NCBI RefSeq assembly: GCF_047511655.1
Contig: NC_133401.1
Location: 16,800,501 to 16,864,500, forward strand
Length of the DNA stretch: 64,000 nt
Direction: 5' to 3'
From: Castor canadensis
Taxonomy: Eukaryota; Chordata; Mammalia; Rodentia; Castoridae
Shown: positions 42,104 to 54,362 of the stretch, in pieces
Position numbering within the stretch: the first letter of the stretch is position 1
Layout of the letters: each line of letters starts with the position of its first letter
Translations under genes and position numbers: made by a program
The notes under the pieces: generated by a model
The model's database searches: none
Seen by the model: the letters and a program-made list of their open reading frames with translations, nothing else
Told to the model about the DNA's origin: nothing

Positions 42104-42160
42104 CACACTAATACCTCTTAAAAGGCCACTGAATGTGGCCTTTTAAGAGGTATTAGTGTG
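42104..42160. repeat. Perfect 26-bp inverted repeat with 5-nt loop
   Basis: The left arm 42104-42129 (starting CACACTAATACC, ending AAAAGGCCAC) is exactly complementary to the right arm 42135-42160 (starting GTGGCCTTTT), separated by TGAAT. It follows MIR-like sequence and is not part of a known repeat. The perfect identity suggests a recent templated inversion. If transcribed it would form a perfect hairpin. Confidence 0.9.
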
Positions 42161-42231
42161 CAGATCTAAGCCAGATTCTGACCTTCCCACTTCCTCTCCT
42201 CTCCTCCCCTCTCCTCCCCCTCCCTTCTCCT

Positions 42232-42450
42232 TTTTTTTCCTCAATAGAACCTGGGTTTTAACTCTGGGTGTTGCACTTGCATAGCAGGCACCCTACCTCT
42301 TGAGCCACACCTCCAGTCCATTGTCCTCTGATTATATTGGAGATAGAGTCTTTTGAACTTTATTTCCTTGGACTGGCCTCTAAATGAGATCCACTCGATC
42401 TCAGCCTCCCAAGTAGCTAGGATTGCAGGCGTGAGCCACTGGTGCTTGGC
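42232..42450 (-). repeat. ID-B1 dimeric SINE
   Basis: GGGTTTTAACTCTGGGTG and AAGTAGCTAGGATTGCAGG. Confidence 0.75.
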
Positions 42451-42589
42451 AAACCTTCCCACTTTCTAGCTGTGTGAACTAAGGCAAAAGACTTCTTTGT
42501 GACAAAGTTGTCAAATAGTCCAATTGTGTAGGGCTGCTGGGAAGATTTCCCCACCGAGGGGTGTGGCCTCTGCTCTAAAAACATTATAT

Positions 42590-43375
42590 GTAATCCCAGC
42601 CACTCAGGAGGCAGAGATAGGGAGGATCATGGCTTGAAGCCAGCCTAAGCAAAAAGTTAGGGAGACCCTTCCCCCATCTCACCAATAAGCTGGAGGTGGT
42701 GGTCTGCTTCCGTGATCTCAGCTGCCAGGGAGGCATAGGTAGGAGGATGGAGGTCTGAGGCTAGCCACAGGCAAAATGCAAGACTGTATTCAAAAAAATA
42801 ACTAAAGCAAAATAGGGCAGGGGACGGGGCTCAATTGGTAAAAGACTATCTAGCAAGTGAGGTCCAGACTTCAAACCCCAATACCGCCAAGAGAGGGAGG
42901 GGGAGAGAGAGAGGGAGAGAGGAAAGAAAAAAGAATGTTGCATGTACTCTAACTTATTTTCTAACTTATTTTATTTTATTTTAATTATTTATTTCCTTTT
43001 TGGTGGTACTGGGACTCGAATTCAGGGTCTGCACCTTGAGCCACTTCTCCAGCCCTTTTTTGTGAATTTTTTTTTTTTTTTGGGATAGGGTCTCACGGAA
43101 CTATTAGCCCAGGATGCCTTTGAACCTTGATCTTCCTGATCTCTGCTTCCTGAGTAGCTACGATTACAGGCATGAGCCACTGGCACTCTTTTAAATTTAT
43201 TTTAGCCTTAAGCCTGGCCTTGGGTCAGTTGCTATTACTATCTTCATTTTGCAGAAAAAGGAAACTGAGGCCCAGAGAGGTTGCCTGGGGTCATGCTACC
43301 ACAAACTTTTAAAGGATGGGATTTGAACACAGGCAGTCAGAGACACAGCCTTTGCCATTTCTCTGTCCTGCTTTT
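42590..43375. repeat. Forward composite SINE, reverse dimer and reverse MIR
   Basis: Forward B1-B1-ID at 42590-42895 with a GGGAGAGAGAGA tail, reverse ID-B1 at 42998-43190 and reverse MIR at about 43205-43375 (GGAAACTGAGGCCCAGAG). Confidence 0.75.
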
Positions 43376-43718
43376 TAGAGAGGGGAGTGTGGCAAAAGGT
43401 GGTAGGTGTTTCCTTGGAAATGCTTTCTAGCTTTTGTTTTTTGGGATGAAAGTTCTTAGTTTTCTCATCTACAAAATGAAAGTTCAGATGTTACTGCTGG
43501 CTAGAGTGTTGGGAGGATCTTTGAGGCAGCTCTGGGGGGAGCTGTGAAAAGGGGCTGCTGAGAGAGAGAGAGAGAAAGGGAAAGAGAGAGACGGAGGGAG
43601 GGAAGAGGAGAGAGGATGGGGGGGCAGGATCTACTGGGAACAGGAAGGTTTGACTTAAGCAGGCTCAGAAGAAAGGCTGGCAGAAGCTCAAGCCCTGTTC
43701 CTCTCCTTCCTTATTCGG

Positions 43719-43726
43719 TGACGTCA
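43719..43726. promoter_or_regulatory. Full palindromic CRE (TGACGTCA)
   Basis: A perfect 8-bp cAMP-response element within GGTGACGTCAGATG, about 4 kb upstream of NOVA2. Full CREs with an intact CpG are uncommon in CpG-depleted sequence, so this may be a functional CREB/ATF site. Confidence 0.45.
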
Positions 43727-44004
43727 GATGTGGGCTGTCTGAGCCTCAGTGTTACCATCTGTCAAATGGGAATCATAGCCATGCTCTGGTTATGGTGAGG
43801 ATTTCCACCAGCCCAAGCAAGTCAAAGCACTTGGCTCAGGTCTGAGCAAACAGCTAAGTCTGCTGATATTAATATCATCCATCCACTCAGTCCATGGGAC
43901 TGGGGAAAGGCAGCACTGTGTGGTGCATGGTTTTGCAAACTTTTTGGACTCACAGTAGGAATTGCAGTTCTATCATGATGCAATGTATATAAAATGAAGA
44001 CAAA

Positions 44005-44330
44005 GCCAGGCACAGTGGCTCACACCTATAATCCTAGCTACTCAGGAGTCAGATCAGGGGGATTGCAGTTTTAGGCCAGCCTGGGCAAAAAGTCAGAGAG
44101 ACCCTATCTCAATCAGTTACTGGGTGCAGTAGTTCATGCCTGTTATCCCAGCAACTGTGGGAAGCCTAAATAGAAGGATCACAGTCCAGGTTTGCCTGGG
44201 ACAAAAGTGAGATCCTATCTCAAAGATAACCAGAGTAACAGGGACTGGAGACACAGCTCAGGCATGTGTCAGTGCCTGCCTGGCAAGCATGAAGCCCTGA
44301 GTTCAAAACTCCAGTACCACTTAAAATAAA
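44005..44330 (+). repeat. B1-B1-ID composite SINE
   Basis: GCCAGGCACAGTGGCTCAC, a second B1 part, and ID tail GAGTTCAAAACTCCAG. Confidence 0.8.
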
Positions 44331-44692
44331 TAAATAAAAAATAAGAGTAAAAAAAGAGAAAACTGAGATAAGAATTTCACAAAACCACCTTAGTCTATGA
44401 CTACACTATGTGCCCAAACGCCCATCTTTTCTCTTCTTATGGGAAAATGCTGGTGGCTGTCACAGTTCACTAACCAGTTGTGACCAGTACATGAAAACTC
44501 CTGGTGTGCAGTCGAAGGGTCACTGGAGGATTTTAGGTAGGGAATGACCTGGGCGTCAGAGGGGCAGTGGAGGAGAAAGAGTCAGACTGGGGGCTGGGAT
44601 GCAGCAGAGAATACTCCAGGCAGGAGGGCATTTTTGCCTAGATCCCATAAAGGGTATGGAAGATGAACAGATATGACCAGAAGCCAACACAC

Positions 44693-44820
44693 AAAGCCAG
44701 GTGTAGTGGTACACAACTTTAATCCCAACACTCTGAAGGCAGAGCCAGGAGGATCACAATTTCGATGCCAGTTTGGGCTACATATATGCATGACCCTGTC
44801 TCAAAACCACCACCACAACA
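44693..44820 (+). repeat. Classic B1 SINE
   Basis: AGCCAGGTGTAGTGGTACAC and GGGCTACATATATGCATGAC. Confidence 0.8.
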
Positions 44821-44909
44821 AAAGAAGCCAACACACAAAGCAGTTAGCTCAGTGTATTGTATAACAAAACCAAACATAGAAGTACCAAGCATTAACACTA
44901 AGCACGGAT

Positions 44910-46150
44910 ATTCGACCACTTGGCAAATATTTACTAAGTACTTAGTATGTGTCAGGCACTGTTCTAGGCACCAGGAATACAGCAGTGAACAAACCACACG
45001 AATTCCTGACCTCACCTCCTGAGCTCCCATTCCAGGGAGTAAGACATAGAGAGCCAGGCATTGTGGTACATGTCTATAATCCCAGCTACTCAACAGAGTA
45101 GGATCATGGTTCAAGGCCAGCCTGGGGCAAAAAAAGTTAGTGAGATCTTATCTCAAATAACAAGCTCGATGTGGTAGTTCATAGCTATAATCACAGCTAC
45201 TCCAGAGGTTGTGGCAAGATGATTTTAGTCAGAGGACAGCCCTTGGCAAAGTTAGTTCAAGACCCTATCTGAAACATAAACTAAAGTAAAAAGGTCTGGG
45301 GGTGTGGTTCAAGTGGTAATGTGCCTTTCTAGCAAACCAGAGGCCCTGAGTTCAAACTCCAGTACCGGAAAAAGAAAGAAAGAAAAAGAAAAAAAAAACC
45401 CAGCCATATATGTAGTATGTTAGATGATGCTATGGAGAAAGGCACATCAGGGGAGGATGAGGAAGGGAGGGAATGGAAGTTAGGGGTGGCTGTAATGTAA
45501 GTAGGATGATAGGAAAGGTCTCACTGAGGGGTTGAGGTCTGACCAGAAATCTGAAGAAAGTGAGGGAGTGAGCCACATGGATCTCTGGAGGGAATTGTGT
45601 ACCAGGTAGAGGGAAGAGCAGGTGCAAAGGCCCTGAGGCAGGAGCATGCCTGACTTGTGTTGGAAGAAAAGCAAGGAGCCCAGGAGAGTTGGAGAAGAGT
45701 GGGGGAGGGGGAGAATGTGTGGAGTGAGGTCAGACTGTTAGGCAGCGGACAGAATGTCAGGCCCTTGAGAGCCAATATAAGGACTTAGGTTGAACTCTGA
45801 GTTAAGTGGGAACAATGGGACAGTCTTAACAGAGGAAGGATGCACACTGACTTGGTTAAAGAACAGTGTCAGAGGACAGTGACAGAAGTAAAGAGCGCAG
45901 TGAGGAGGTGACTTGGACCACCCAAGTGAGAGATGCTGGAGGCTGGGTGAATGTCACAGGTAGCCCTGCAGAGGAGGAGATATTTGGGAGGCTCGGTTTT
46001 CCCTGGTGACTTTGGGCATCTCACCTCTTCAGAGCCTTAGTTTTCCCATTTGCAAAGCGAAGGTGGTCAGAGAGCACCCACCTCTCAAGTCTTCTGGTTG
46101 GTCTTAGTGTGACTGAGTGGGGATGACCATTGGCACAGAGAGTGTGCTCC
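44910..46150 (-). repeat. Long L2 LINE split by a SINE
   Basis: Reverse L2 starting GTGTCAGGCACTGTTCTAGG near 44950, with GCAAAGGCCCTGAGGCAGGA near 45630. A forward B1-B1-ID composite sits inside at about 45050-45395. Confidence 0.7.
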
Positions 46151-46159
46151 ATAAATACT

Positions 46160-46365
46160 ACCTGTTGTGCCAGGCTTGGTGGTGAGCTCCTGTAATCCCA
46201 GCTAATTGGGAGGCAGAGGTTGGAGGAGCATGGTCCAAGGTTCACCCAGGAAAAAGTGAGAGGACAAATGAAAAACAAAAGGACTGGCTGTGCAGCTTAA
46301 GTGGTAGAGTGCTTGCCTAGCAAGCAGGAGGCCCGGGGTTTAATCCCAAGTACTTCAAAACAAAC
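46160..46365 (+). repeat. B1-ID dimeric SINE
   Basis: CCAGGCTTGGTGGTGAGC and ID tail GGTAGAGTGCTTGCCTAGC. Confidence 0.75.
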
Positions 46366-46474
46366 AAAAAAACAAGCAAACAAAAGCCCCACTTGCCACT
46401 AGCACTTCTGTGTCCTATCCAGGGGTGCAAATATGGACTTTTGGGAGGAGGTGAGGAGAGGAGGGTCCATCTTG

Positions 46475-47045
46475 GCTGTACTGGGGGTTGAACTCAGGGC
46501 CTTGCAGTTGCCAGGCAAGCTTTCCACCACTAGAGCCACTCTTGGTCTTTTTTTGCATTGGTTATGTTTATCTATCTATCTGTCTGTCTATCTATTTTTA
46601 GTGGAACTGGGGTTTAAACTCAGTGCTTTGTGCTGCAATTTTTTTTTTTTTTGGCAGTACTGGGGTTTGAACTCAGTGCCTACACTTGGAGCTACTCTAC
46701 CAGCTCCCCACTTTTTTAACTTTAATTTTTTTGTGACACGTTTTTCAAGATACGGTCTCGTGAACTATTTGGGCTGGCTTTGAACCTTGATCTTCTTGAT
46801 CTCTGCGTCTTGAGTAGTTAGGATTACAGGTGTGAGCCCCCGATGCCTGGCTTGCATTGGTTATTTTTGAGAGAAGGTCTCACTTTATGTCAGGATCGGT
46901 CTGGACAGTGATCCTCCTTATTTTGCTTCCCTGAGTCGCAGGGGTGACAGTTGTACTTCATAATGGCCAGCCACTGGTTGAGATAGGGTCTCACAAACTT
47001 TTTTGTGCAGGCTGGTCTTGAACACCAATCTTCCCAAGTAGTCCT
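46475..47045 (-). repeat. Nested chain of ID and B1 SINEs
   Basis: Several reverse ID and B1 units in a row, with a short CTAT/CTGT microsatellite at 46568-46597. Confidence 0.75.
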
Positions 47046-47654
47046 GGGGATAGTGGAGTCACAGAAACATGGAATAAAAATGTCTCAGAGCACAGAGGAC
47101 CTTCAGGGCTCTTTCGCTCCTAATGGCCTCTTTGTAGGGTAGGAAAATTGAGGTCGGAAGACGGTTTTGTCTTGCCCAGAAGCCCACAGGGAAATGGGGC
47201 CTAGCCAGGCCTAGAATCCATCCCCATCAGGCCTGTGTTACTCAGGCGCTGGCTGCCACCTTAGTGATTTTGGCATCTGATGGAGTCCCCACCCCCACCC
47301 CAGCCTCGTCTTCCCATGACTCCCTATTGCCTCTGGGATAAGTTCCAAACAGTTGCTCAGGCCAGAAATCTTAGCGTTGCCCTTGACATCACTTTTCTCC
47401 TCACACCCAGAGCCAATCCATCAGCAAGTGCTTCCGGCTGGACCTACAGTTCCAAGTTCTCACTGTGCGCATCAGCACTGGACCTCATGGCCTTCCTCCT
47501 CTGCTCCCCGCTCCCGCCCTCACCCACCTTTTCCAAACACCAAAGTCACCTCTCAAAGGGCAGTCAGGCCATATGCTGTGTTGTATTCAAAAGTTCTGGA
47601 GTTTCTGTAAGACCAGGGCCTCTCATGTGCCAGGCAAGCGCTCTACCACGGAGC

Positions 47655-48180
47655 CAGATCCTTCTTTCTTTCCTTCCCTCTTTCCTTCCTTCCTTCCTTC
47701 TCTCTCTTTTTTTCTTTTCTCTCTCTTTCTCTCCCTTCCTTCCCTCCCTCCCTCCCTTCCTCCTTTTCTTCCTTGAACTCAGAGCTTCACACTTGCAAAG
47801 CAGATGCTGTATCACTTGAGCCACACCGCTGGTCCATCTTGCACTGGCTATTTCAGAGATGGGGTCTTCCTTACTATTTCCCTGGGCTGGCTTCCACCCT
47901 TGATCCTCCTGATCTCTGCATCCCCAGTAGCTAGGATTACAGACATGAGCCACCTCACCCAGGGGTGCGGCTTTTAGCGTGTTTGGTAAAAATTATTTTT
48001 TGTGGTACTAGAGGATCAAACCCAAGGCCTTGAGTATGCTTTGCAAGTGCTGTACCACTAAGCTACATCCCCAGCCCTTTTTATTTTTTATTTCGTGAGC
48101 CCAGGCTGGCTCAAACTCATGATCGTCCTGCCTTGGTCTCCTGAGAAGCTGTAATTATTGGCTTGCACCGCCATGCCTGG
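47655..48180 (-). repeat. (TTCC)n tract and two SINE units
   Basis: TTCC/CTCT-rich run at 47660-47775, reverse dimer at 47775-47960 and reverse ID-B1 at 47996-48180. Confidence 0.75.
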
Positions 48181-48469
48181 GTGGTGATTTCCTTGTGTTT
48201 GGAGCCCTTGAACTCTTATCTTCTAGTTTTTCATAAAATATGCAATAGTTTGTTGCAAACTGGAGTCACCTCACTGTGCTGGGGAACACCAAAACTTATT
48301 CCTTCTATGTAACTGTATTTTGGTACCTGTCATCTGACCTCTCATTATCTTCCAACTCCCGCTCTGTCAGCCTCTACTAGTCACTGTTTCACTCTTCCCT
48401 TTTCAAGATCATTTTTTAGCTTCCTTTCAGAGTGACAACATGTGGTATTTGTCTCATTCATTTCAGTTA

Positions 48470-48760
48470 TAACGTTTTGCCATTCCATCCATGTTGCCTC
48501 AAAAGACAGAACTTCATTCTTTTTAAAATTACTGAATAGAGGGCTGGGGGTGTAGCTCAATTGGTAGAGCTCTTACCTTGCAAGTGTAAAGTCCTGAGTT
48601 CAAATCCCAGTACTGGGGCGGAGTGGGGGAATGACTAAATAGTATTCCATTGCGCATGAGTATCATATTTTCGGTATCCATTCATTTGCTGATTCCGTAT
48701 CTTGACCATGGTGAACAGTGCTTCATGAACATGGGAGAACAGGTATTTCTTTGCAAGAAG
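48470..48760 (+). repeat. Old L1 fragment interrupted by an ID element
   Basis: L1 phrases TTTTGCCATTCCATCCATG and AAATAGTATTCCATTG flank a forward ID at 48545-48630 (GGGCTGGGGGTGTAGCTCAA). Confidence 0.7.
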
Positions 48761-48799
48761 TTGTGTATCTTGCATATATTTTTTCTAAGAGGTAGGAGA

Positions 48800-49235
48800 A
48801 AAACTACCTCCCCCCCGCCCCCCCCCACCGAGGTGCTGGGATGGAGCCCAGGGCCTCCCATGCTAGGCAAGCAGTCTGCCACGTGGGCCACGCCCCCAAT
48901 CCTCAGGAATCTTTCATGGTCTATATAGTCTCTATATTTTGCCTTGGGGTTGTGTCAGAAGGACATTTCCACGAGCCAGCATACTTCTTTTAATATTTTA
49001 ATTTTTTGTCACTGGTATTTGAGCTCAGGGTTTCACGCTTGCTAGATAGGTGCTCTTACAGCTTGAGCCACTCACTAGCTTTAAATACTCTTTCACACAT
49101 TTATGACTGGATCATGACTTCTCATCTTACATGTCTTTTTTTTTTTTTTTTTTTGGCGGTACTGGAGTTTGAACCCAGGGCCTCAGACGTGTTAGGCAGG
49201 CTCTCTACCACTTGAGCCACTCCGTCAGCCCTAGA
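48800..49235 (-). repeat. Three reverse ID monomers
   Basis: At about 48800-48905, 49010-49082 and 49135-49235. The first has a C-rich run in place of its usual T tail. Confidence 0.7.
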
Positions 49236-49384
49236 AGGACATTTTCGCGCATCTTTCCACAGTATGACTTAAAAAAAAATACAAATGGGGAAACTAAGGC
49301 ACACAGGCTCAATCACAAGTGGAACTGTAGCAGAGTTGGGTTTTGATCCTGGCTGGCAGGCTGCTTTCCTTTCTTTTGCGCCCT

Positions 49385-49530
49385 GCCCCTCAGTTCAGGC
49401 CCCACCCCCTCGGTCAGGCTCCTCCCCATCCCAGTCTCCAACCCCTTTCAGCAGGCTCCACTCTCTCAGCCCAGGCTCCACCTTCTCAGCCCAAGCTCCT
49501 CCCCCTCTATCCAGGCTCCTCCCTCACCCT
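49385..49530 (+). repeat. Degenerate CAGGCTCC minisatellite
   Basis: About seven imperfect units of roughly 20 bp built on CAGGCTCCNCCCTCTCAG. The open frames across it (Pro/Ser-rich) come from the repeat. Confidence 0.65.
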
Positions 49531-49959
49531 TCTATCTTTCTCCTTTGGAATCTCAATGCTTCCCTGGCTAGGAACCGCCAGTGGCAAATCTATGCAAGCA
49601 TTTCAGTGCGAAATCTATTCCATCATCTTCAGTTGAATTTAATTTTAGCAATTCCTCCCTTTCATCTGCTACCCCCATTCCAGGTAGGCACCCACTCTAG
49701 TGTGCTGAGCTTTGCCCTTCCAATCTTTCTTCTATTCTTTTATTAAGTTCCTCGTGTTATCTTGGTTTTGTTGTATGTGTGTTAAATTTGTAAAAAACCC
49801 TCCCCACCCAAAAAAAAAAAAAAGTTGCTGAGCTCCAAACTTCATTTAACTTCCTTTTTAAGCTGGTGGAGAGCTCTCTATGTGGTTATGCTTTTTTCTA
49901 GCTCAAGATGCGAGCCAGAGTCTTTCTTCTAGGTTACCTAGATTCAACTCCTAGCTTTA

Positions 49960-50515
49960 CTGTTTAGCAGCTCAGTGACTTTAGACAAGTTACTTAACTT
50001 CTCTGGGCTTCAGTCTTTCCATTTGTAAAATAGAAGTTTTCTATACTAGTCCCTTTCATAACTTCATTGCAAGCTGAAATCTATTATTCATTCATTTATT
50101 TATTCTTTAGTTTATTGAAATAGGGTCTTGCTATGTACCTAAGGCTGGCACCCGATTCTCTATTCTCCTGCCTTCTGAGTGCTGGAGTTACAGATGTGTG
50201 CCACCACTCCCAACTGCAAGCTGGAATCTTTTTTGGGGGGTGGGTATAGAAAGAAGTTTGTTAAGAGAAAGGACAAAGCTCCCAAGTGAAATAGGGAGTA
50301 GGGAGGGGGTCCCCAATGGGTTGCTTGTAACCTGGAATCTTAAAGTATGTACTATCAGGTATTAGCTGAGCTCTGCGTTGATGTTAACCTTCTCCGCTTT
50401 TTTTTTGAGACAGGGTCTTGCTATGTAGCCCAGGCTGGCCTTGAACAGGAGATCCTCCTGCTTCAGCCTTCCAAGTGCTGGGATTACAGGTGTGCACCAC
50501 CATACACAGCTAGCT
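49960..50515. repeat. MIR (plus) and two B1 copies (minus)
   Basis: MIR at 49960-50090, diverged B1 at 50110-50220 and a well-preserved B1 at 50395-50515 (GAGACAGGGTCTTGCTATGT). Confidence 0.8.
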
Positions 50516-50707
50516 TTCCCCTCTTTTGCACTGCTGTGTAGTATTTCATTATGCATTCCACATTCCAGTTCTTCAGCTCTAATAATGGAGTCCTTTCAAC
50601 TCCTCACTACCTAAACTGCATCTTAGTGCATAGCCTTGTGTATGCCTCAGTTATGGGCTTGTTGCTGAGTAGGATAATTGGGTATCTATGTATTTGATTT
50701 CTCTCTC

Positions 50708-50945
50708 TCGGGCTGGGATGTAGTTCAGTGGTACAGCGATTGCCTAGCATGCAAGAGGTCCTGGGTTCGATCCCAGCACCAAAAAAGAAAAGACAAAAAG
50801 AGATGGTGTCTCTTCCTCCCTCCCTCCCTCTCTCTCTTTCTTTCTCCCTTCCTTCCCTTCCTTCCTTCCTTCCTTCCTTCCTTCCTTCCTTCCTTCCTTC
50901 CTTCCTTCCTTTCTTCCTCCTTCCTTCCCTCCCTCCCTTCCCTGT
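50708..50945 (+). repeat. Canonical ID element followed by (TTCC)n
   Basis: ID at 50708-50790 with TAGCATGCAAGAGGTCCTGG, near the rodent ID consensus; (CCTT)n tract at 50815-50945. Confidence 0.85.
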
Positions 50946-51117
50946 CCTGGGATTGAACTTTTATTTAATTGCTAAAAGAATTGCTAAATTGTTGTCCAAA
51001 AAGGATGCACCTGTCCTGTTTCCTACCATCAATGTTGAATGACTGACCCACTCTTCCATATACTCTTCCAAAACCTGGTGTTCTTATACTAAGTTTGTCA
51101 CTCTCTCATTTTGTTTT

Positions 51118-51310
51118 TTTTCAGTACTGGAGGTGGAACTCAAGGCCTTGTGCATGCTGAGCAAGCCCTCTACCACTAAGCCATAACCTACCCCTTGGTT
51201 TTTAGAAATAGGGTCTCTCTATGTAGAACAGGCTGATCTTGAACTCATGCTCCTTCTGCCTGAGCCTCCTAAGTGCTGGGGATACAAGTGTGTGCCACTG
51301 TACAAGGTTC
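51118..51310 (-). repeat. ID-B1 SINE
   Basis: CTACCACTAAGCCATAACC and B1 part CTAAGTGCTGGGGATACAAG. Confidence 0.75.
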
Positions 51311-52199
51311 TAAGAGCTTCTCATGATCAGAATTGCCTCCTTCCAGCACTTGTAGGTACTATGTCCTGTCCTCAGGATTTGTGTGGGTCCCAAACAGCAG
51401 GTCTCTGTATGGTGCAAAATTCTTGCCAAACTTTCTATCCACTCCCATGGTTGGAGAGAAACCCACATTACAGTGGTTTTACCATCCATCACTCACCTCA
51501 GCCCTAGTCATTTGACTCCCTCTCCACCCTCTCCCCATTCCCTGTCACCCTTGACCCTGCTTCCAGGTCCCAGAGCAAAGAACTTTCCAGGTTCCCAACA
51601 CATCTGCCTTCCCACCTGCACCTGTGACCTCCTGTCTCCTTGCCTTGCTGACTGGGGACAGTCTTAGTCATGCTTCTCAACTTGTACACTAGATCCCATT
51701 TTCTGTCGCCAGCCCAGGGACATCAGTCAAGCAAGTCTCCAGGTCTCTCCTGTACCATCACCCTCCCCCATCATTTTCATTAGCATAAAAACAAGTTCAA
51801 ATACAACCTGCCTCCTTACGCTTACACTAAAATCCTCCAAAAAGGTGTCCATGAATCATTTCTCTTCCATAATGATAGCCATTCCAACCAGGCTTTGATT
51901 CTGTCCCTCGGCCAAATCAGCTATAGACAGTGATCTGACCCAGGTTGCTCAAGCTCTCCCATCTCCTGATGTCATGCCCTCCTCCTTGGTTTCTTTTCTC
52001 CCTTGACTTCTGGGACACCTCACCCTTGTGATTCCCCTCCGAGCTCAGTGGCTGTTCCTCTGAGCACAGTGGTTGTGCCATTTTCTCCGCTATTCTTCTG
52101 CATCTCTGGGGTCTTTTGACATTGGAAGGTTCGGGGCTCAGGCCTTGGCCTGTGTCCTTCTTTCTGTCTTTGTTTGCTCCACAGTGATGGATTCTCAAA
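51311..52199. other. Unique sequence, possibly old repeat; no gene recognised
   Basis: CT-rich sequence with MER/L2-like style but no clear match. Open frames have no recognisable domain. Confidence 0.3.
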
Positions 52200-52500
52200 T
52201 CAATCAGTCAACCAATCAATCTTTCTATCCATTCATCCATCTGTGCACTTGTCCGTCTGTCCATATCTGTCTATCTATCCATCTAATCTTTCTATCATCT
52301 GTCTATCTAATTCAACCATCTGTGCATTCATCTAATCTGGACATCAATATTCATCTATATCTACCATCAATACAATCTGTGCATATTCTACCCTACCTGT
52401 CTACCTGTCTATCAATCTATTTATCTATCTATTGCCTGTCTATCATCTATCAATCTGTCTATTTATCTATCTTATCCATCTATCCATTCATTCATCTAAT
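52200..52500 (+). repeat. Degenerate (TCTA/TCCA)n microsatellite
   Basis: About 300 bp of CTATCTATC, CATCTGTC and CCATCTAT variants; strongly diverged tetranucleotide array. Confidence 0.8.
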
Positions 52501-52959
52501 CACCATTTTTCTCTCTCTCTGTCTTTCCCTTCCTCCCTCCCTCCCTTCACCTATTCTCTTTTCCTTCCATGTCTCCACTTGGAAGTGTATTAGTTTCCTC
52601 CACAAGTCCAAAGGCAAACTGCAGGTCCCTGTCCTCCCCCCGTCCCATCACTGTGCTCATCTTGGCAGTTGCTTCTCAGATAAAACTCTGAATCGGTTTT
52701 GATTCCCCTCCTTTTCTCCCTGCCAACACCCAATCCACCAGTGAACTCTGTCAGAACATACACAGATTCTACCATTTCTCATCCACCACTTCCACTGCTG
52801 CCACCCCACAAAAGCCACAGTGTTGTTCAGTCATCACCTTGATCTCATTCTAAGGCATTTTATCACTCCCACAGGAGACCCCATACTCATTAAACAGTAA
52901 GTCCCTGTCTGCCTCTCCCTCCTAGCACTTGACACCACTGACCCCTGTGGACTTGCCTA

Positions 52960-53640
52960 CGCTGCACATTTCATATAAATTAAATCATAGACTAGGTGGT
53001 GCTAGTTTCAAGGTTCATGCTATGACATGTATTAGTACTTCAGTCCTTTTTGTGTCCGAATAATATTCCACTGTATGGATATACCACATTTGTTTATATG
53101 TTCATTGGTTGATAGGCATTTGGCTTGTTTACATATTTTGGCTACTATAAATAACGCTGTTATGAATATTCATGTATAAGTATTTGCACACCTGTTTTCA
53201 ATTTTCTTGGGTGTAGACAGATTTGGAATTGTAGGTTATGTGGTCATTCTAGGTTTAACTTTTTTTTTTTGGTGGTAGTACTGGGGTTTGAACTCAGGGC
53301 CTCATGCTTGCTAGGCAGATGATCCACCATTCAAGTCACTCTATCAGCCCCTTTTGCTTTAGTTATTTATTTTATGGATAGGGTCTCACTTTTTGCTCAG
53401 GCCAGCCTGGCCTGAGATCCTCCTACTCAGGCTTCCTGAGTAGCTAGGATGACAGGTAAGCGTCACCACACCCAGCTTTTTAGTGGTTAAAATAGAGTCT
53501 CTAGAACTTTTTGCCCAGGCTGGTCTAGAACCTGGAAACTCCTGATCTCTACCTCAGGAATAGCTAGGATTACAGGTGTGATGCTGTGCCTGGCTTATGT
53601 TTAACTTTTTGAGGAAGTGGCAGACTGTTTTCCACAGTCT
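52960..53640 (+). repeat. Old L1 fragment split by an ID-B1 SINE
   Basis: L1 phrases AATAATATTCCACTGTATGG and GAAGTGGCAGACTGTTTTCC flank a reverse composite SINE at about 53263-53600, with GTTTAACTTTTT duplicated at both ends. Confidence 0.75.
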
Positions 53641-53679
53641 ATTCTTAATAAGGTCACCATTCAAGGTTGCTGAAGACGT

Positions 53680-54350
53680 GTGTAAAATTATATTCAATGG
53701 CTCCCACTTCACTGAGAGTAAAAGCAAAAGACCTCACGATGGCCCTCCACGATGTGGGCTACGGCTCTCTACCAGACATCGTCTTCCACCAAGTCCTTCT
53801 CACTCAATATTGACCTTGCTGTTCTTCAACTGCATCAGGCATGCTCCACCATGGGACCTTTGCATGTATTCTTTCCTTTTCTTGCAGAGCTCTTACTGTC
53901 TCCACCAGCTTGGATCATTCCCTTCCTTCAGGTCTCTGCTCTAAGCTGACTTCTTAGAGACATCTTCTGTGACCATCCTGCTTTATTTTCTTTGTATTAC
54001 TTACCACCTTCTATTTGTTCATTGATAAGTTATTATTTGTTTCCCTTCCAGTAGGGTATGGAATTTTTGCTGTTCACAGAGCACCTACCTCTGGCACCCA
54101 GAAAAAGTGCCTGGACAATAGCAGGTACAGCCAGATGCCTGTGGCTCATGCCAGTAATCCTAGTTACTCAGAAGCCAGCCTGAGCAAATAGTTTGCGAGA
54201 CCCTATCTTGAAAAAAAAAACCTATCACAAAAAAGGCTGGTGGAATGGCTCAAGGTATAAGTCCTGAGTTCAAGTCCCATAGTGCAAAAAAAAAAAAAAA
54301 GAAAATAGCAGGTGTTTGATAAATACTTGCTGAACAAATAAATTGAACTC
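53680..54350 (+). repeat. L2 LINE split by a SINE
   Basis: L2 phrases GGGACCTTTGCATG and TTTGATAAATACTTGCTGAA, interrupted at about 54125-54302 by a forward B1-ID; AATAGCAGGT is duplicated at both ends. Confidence 0.75.
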
Positions 54351-54362
54351 TATTATTTTGTT

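Noticed and set aside
47280-47819. 179-residue plus-strand open frame
   Set aside because: It ends in the TTCC repeat and an ID SINE; its first part resembles a diverged L2-like sequence rather than a gene.
50708-50790. Possible tRNA gene
   Set aside because: It has tRNA-like boxes but is a canonical ID SINE with an A-rich tail, not a functional tRNA.
52073-52702. 209-residue plus-strand open frame
   Set aside because: Most of it is translation of the TCTA/TCCA microsatellite (Ser/Ile/Tyr/Leu repeats).
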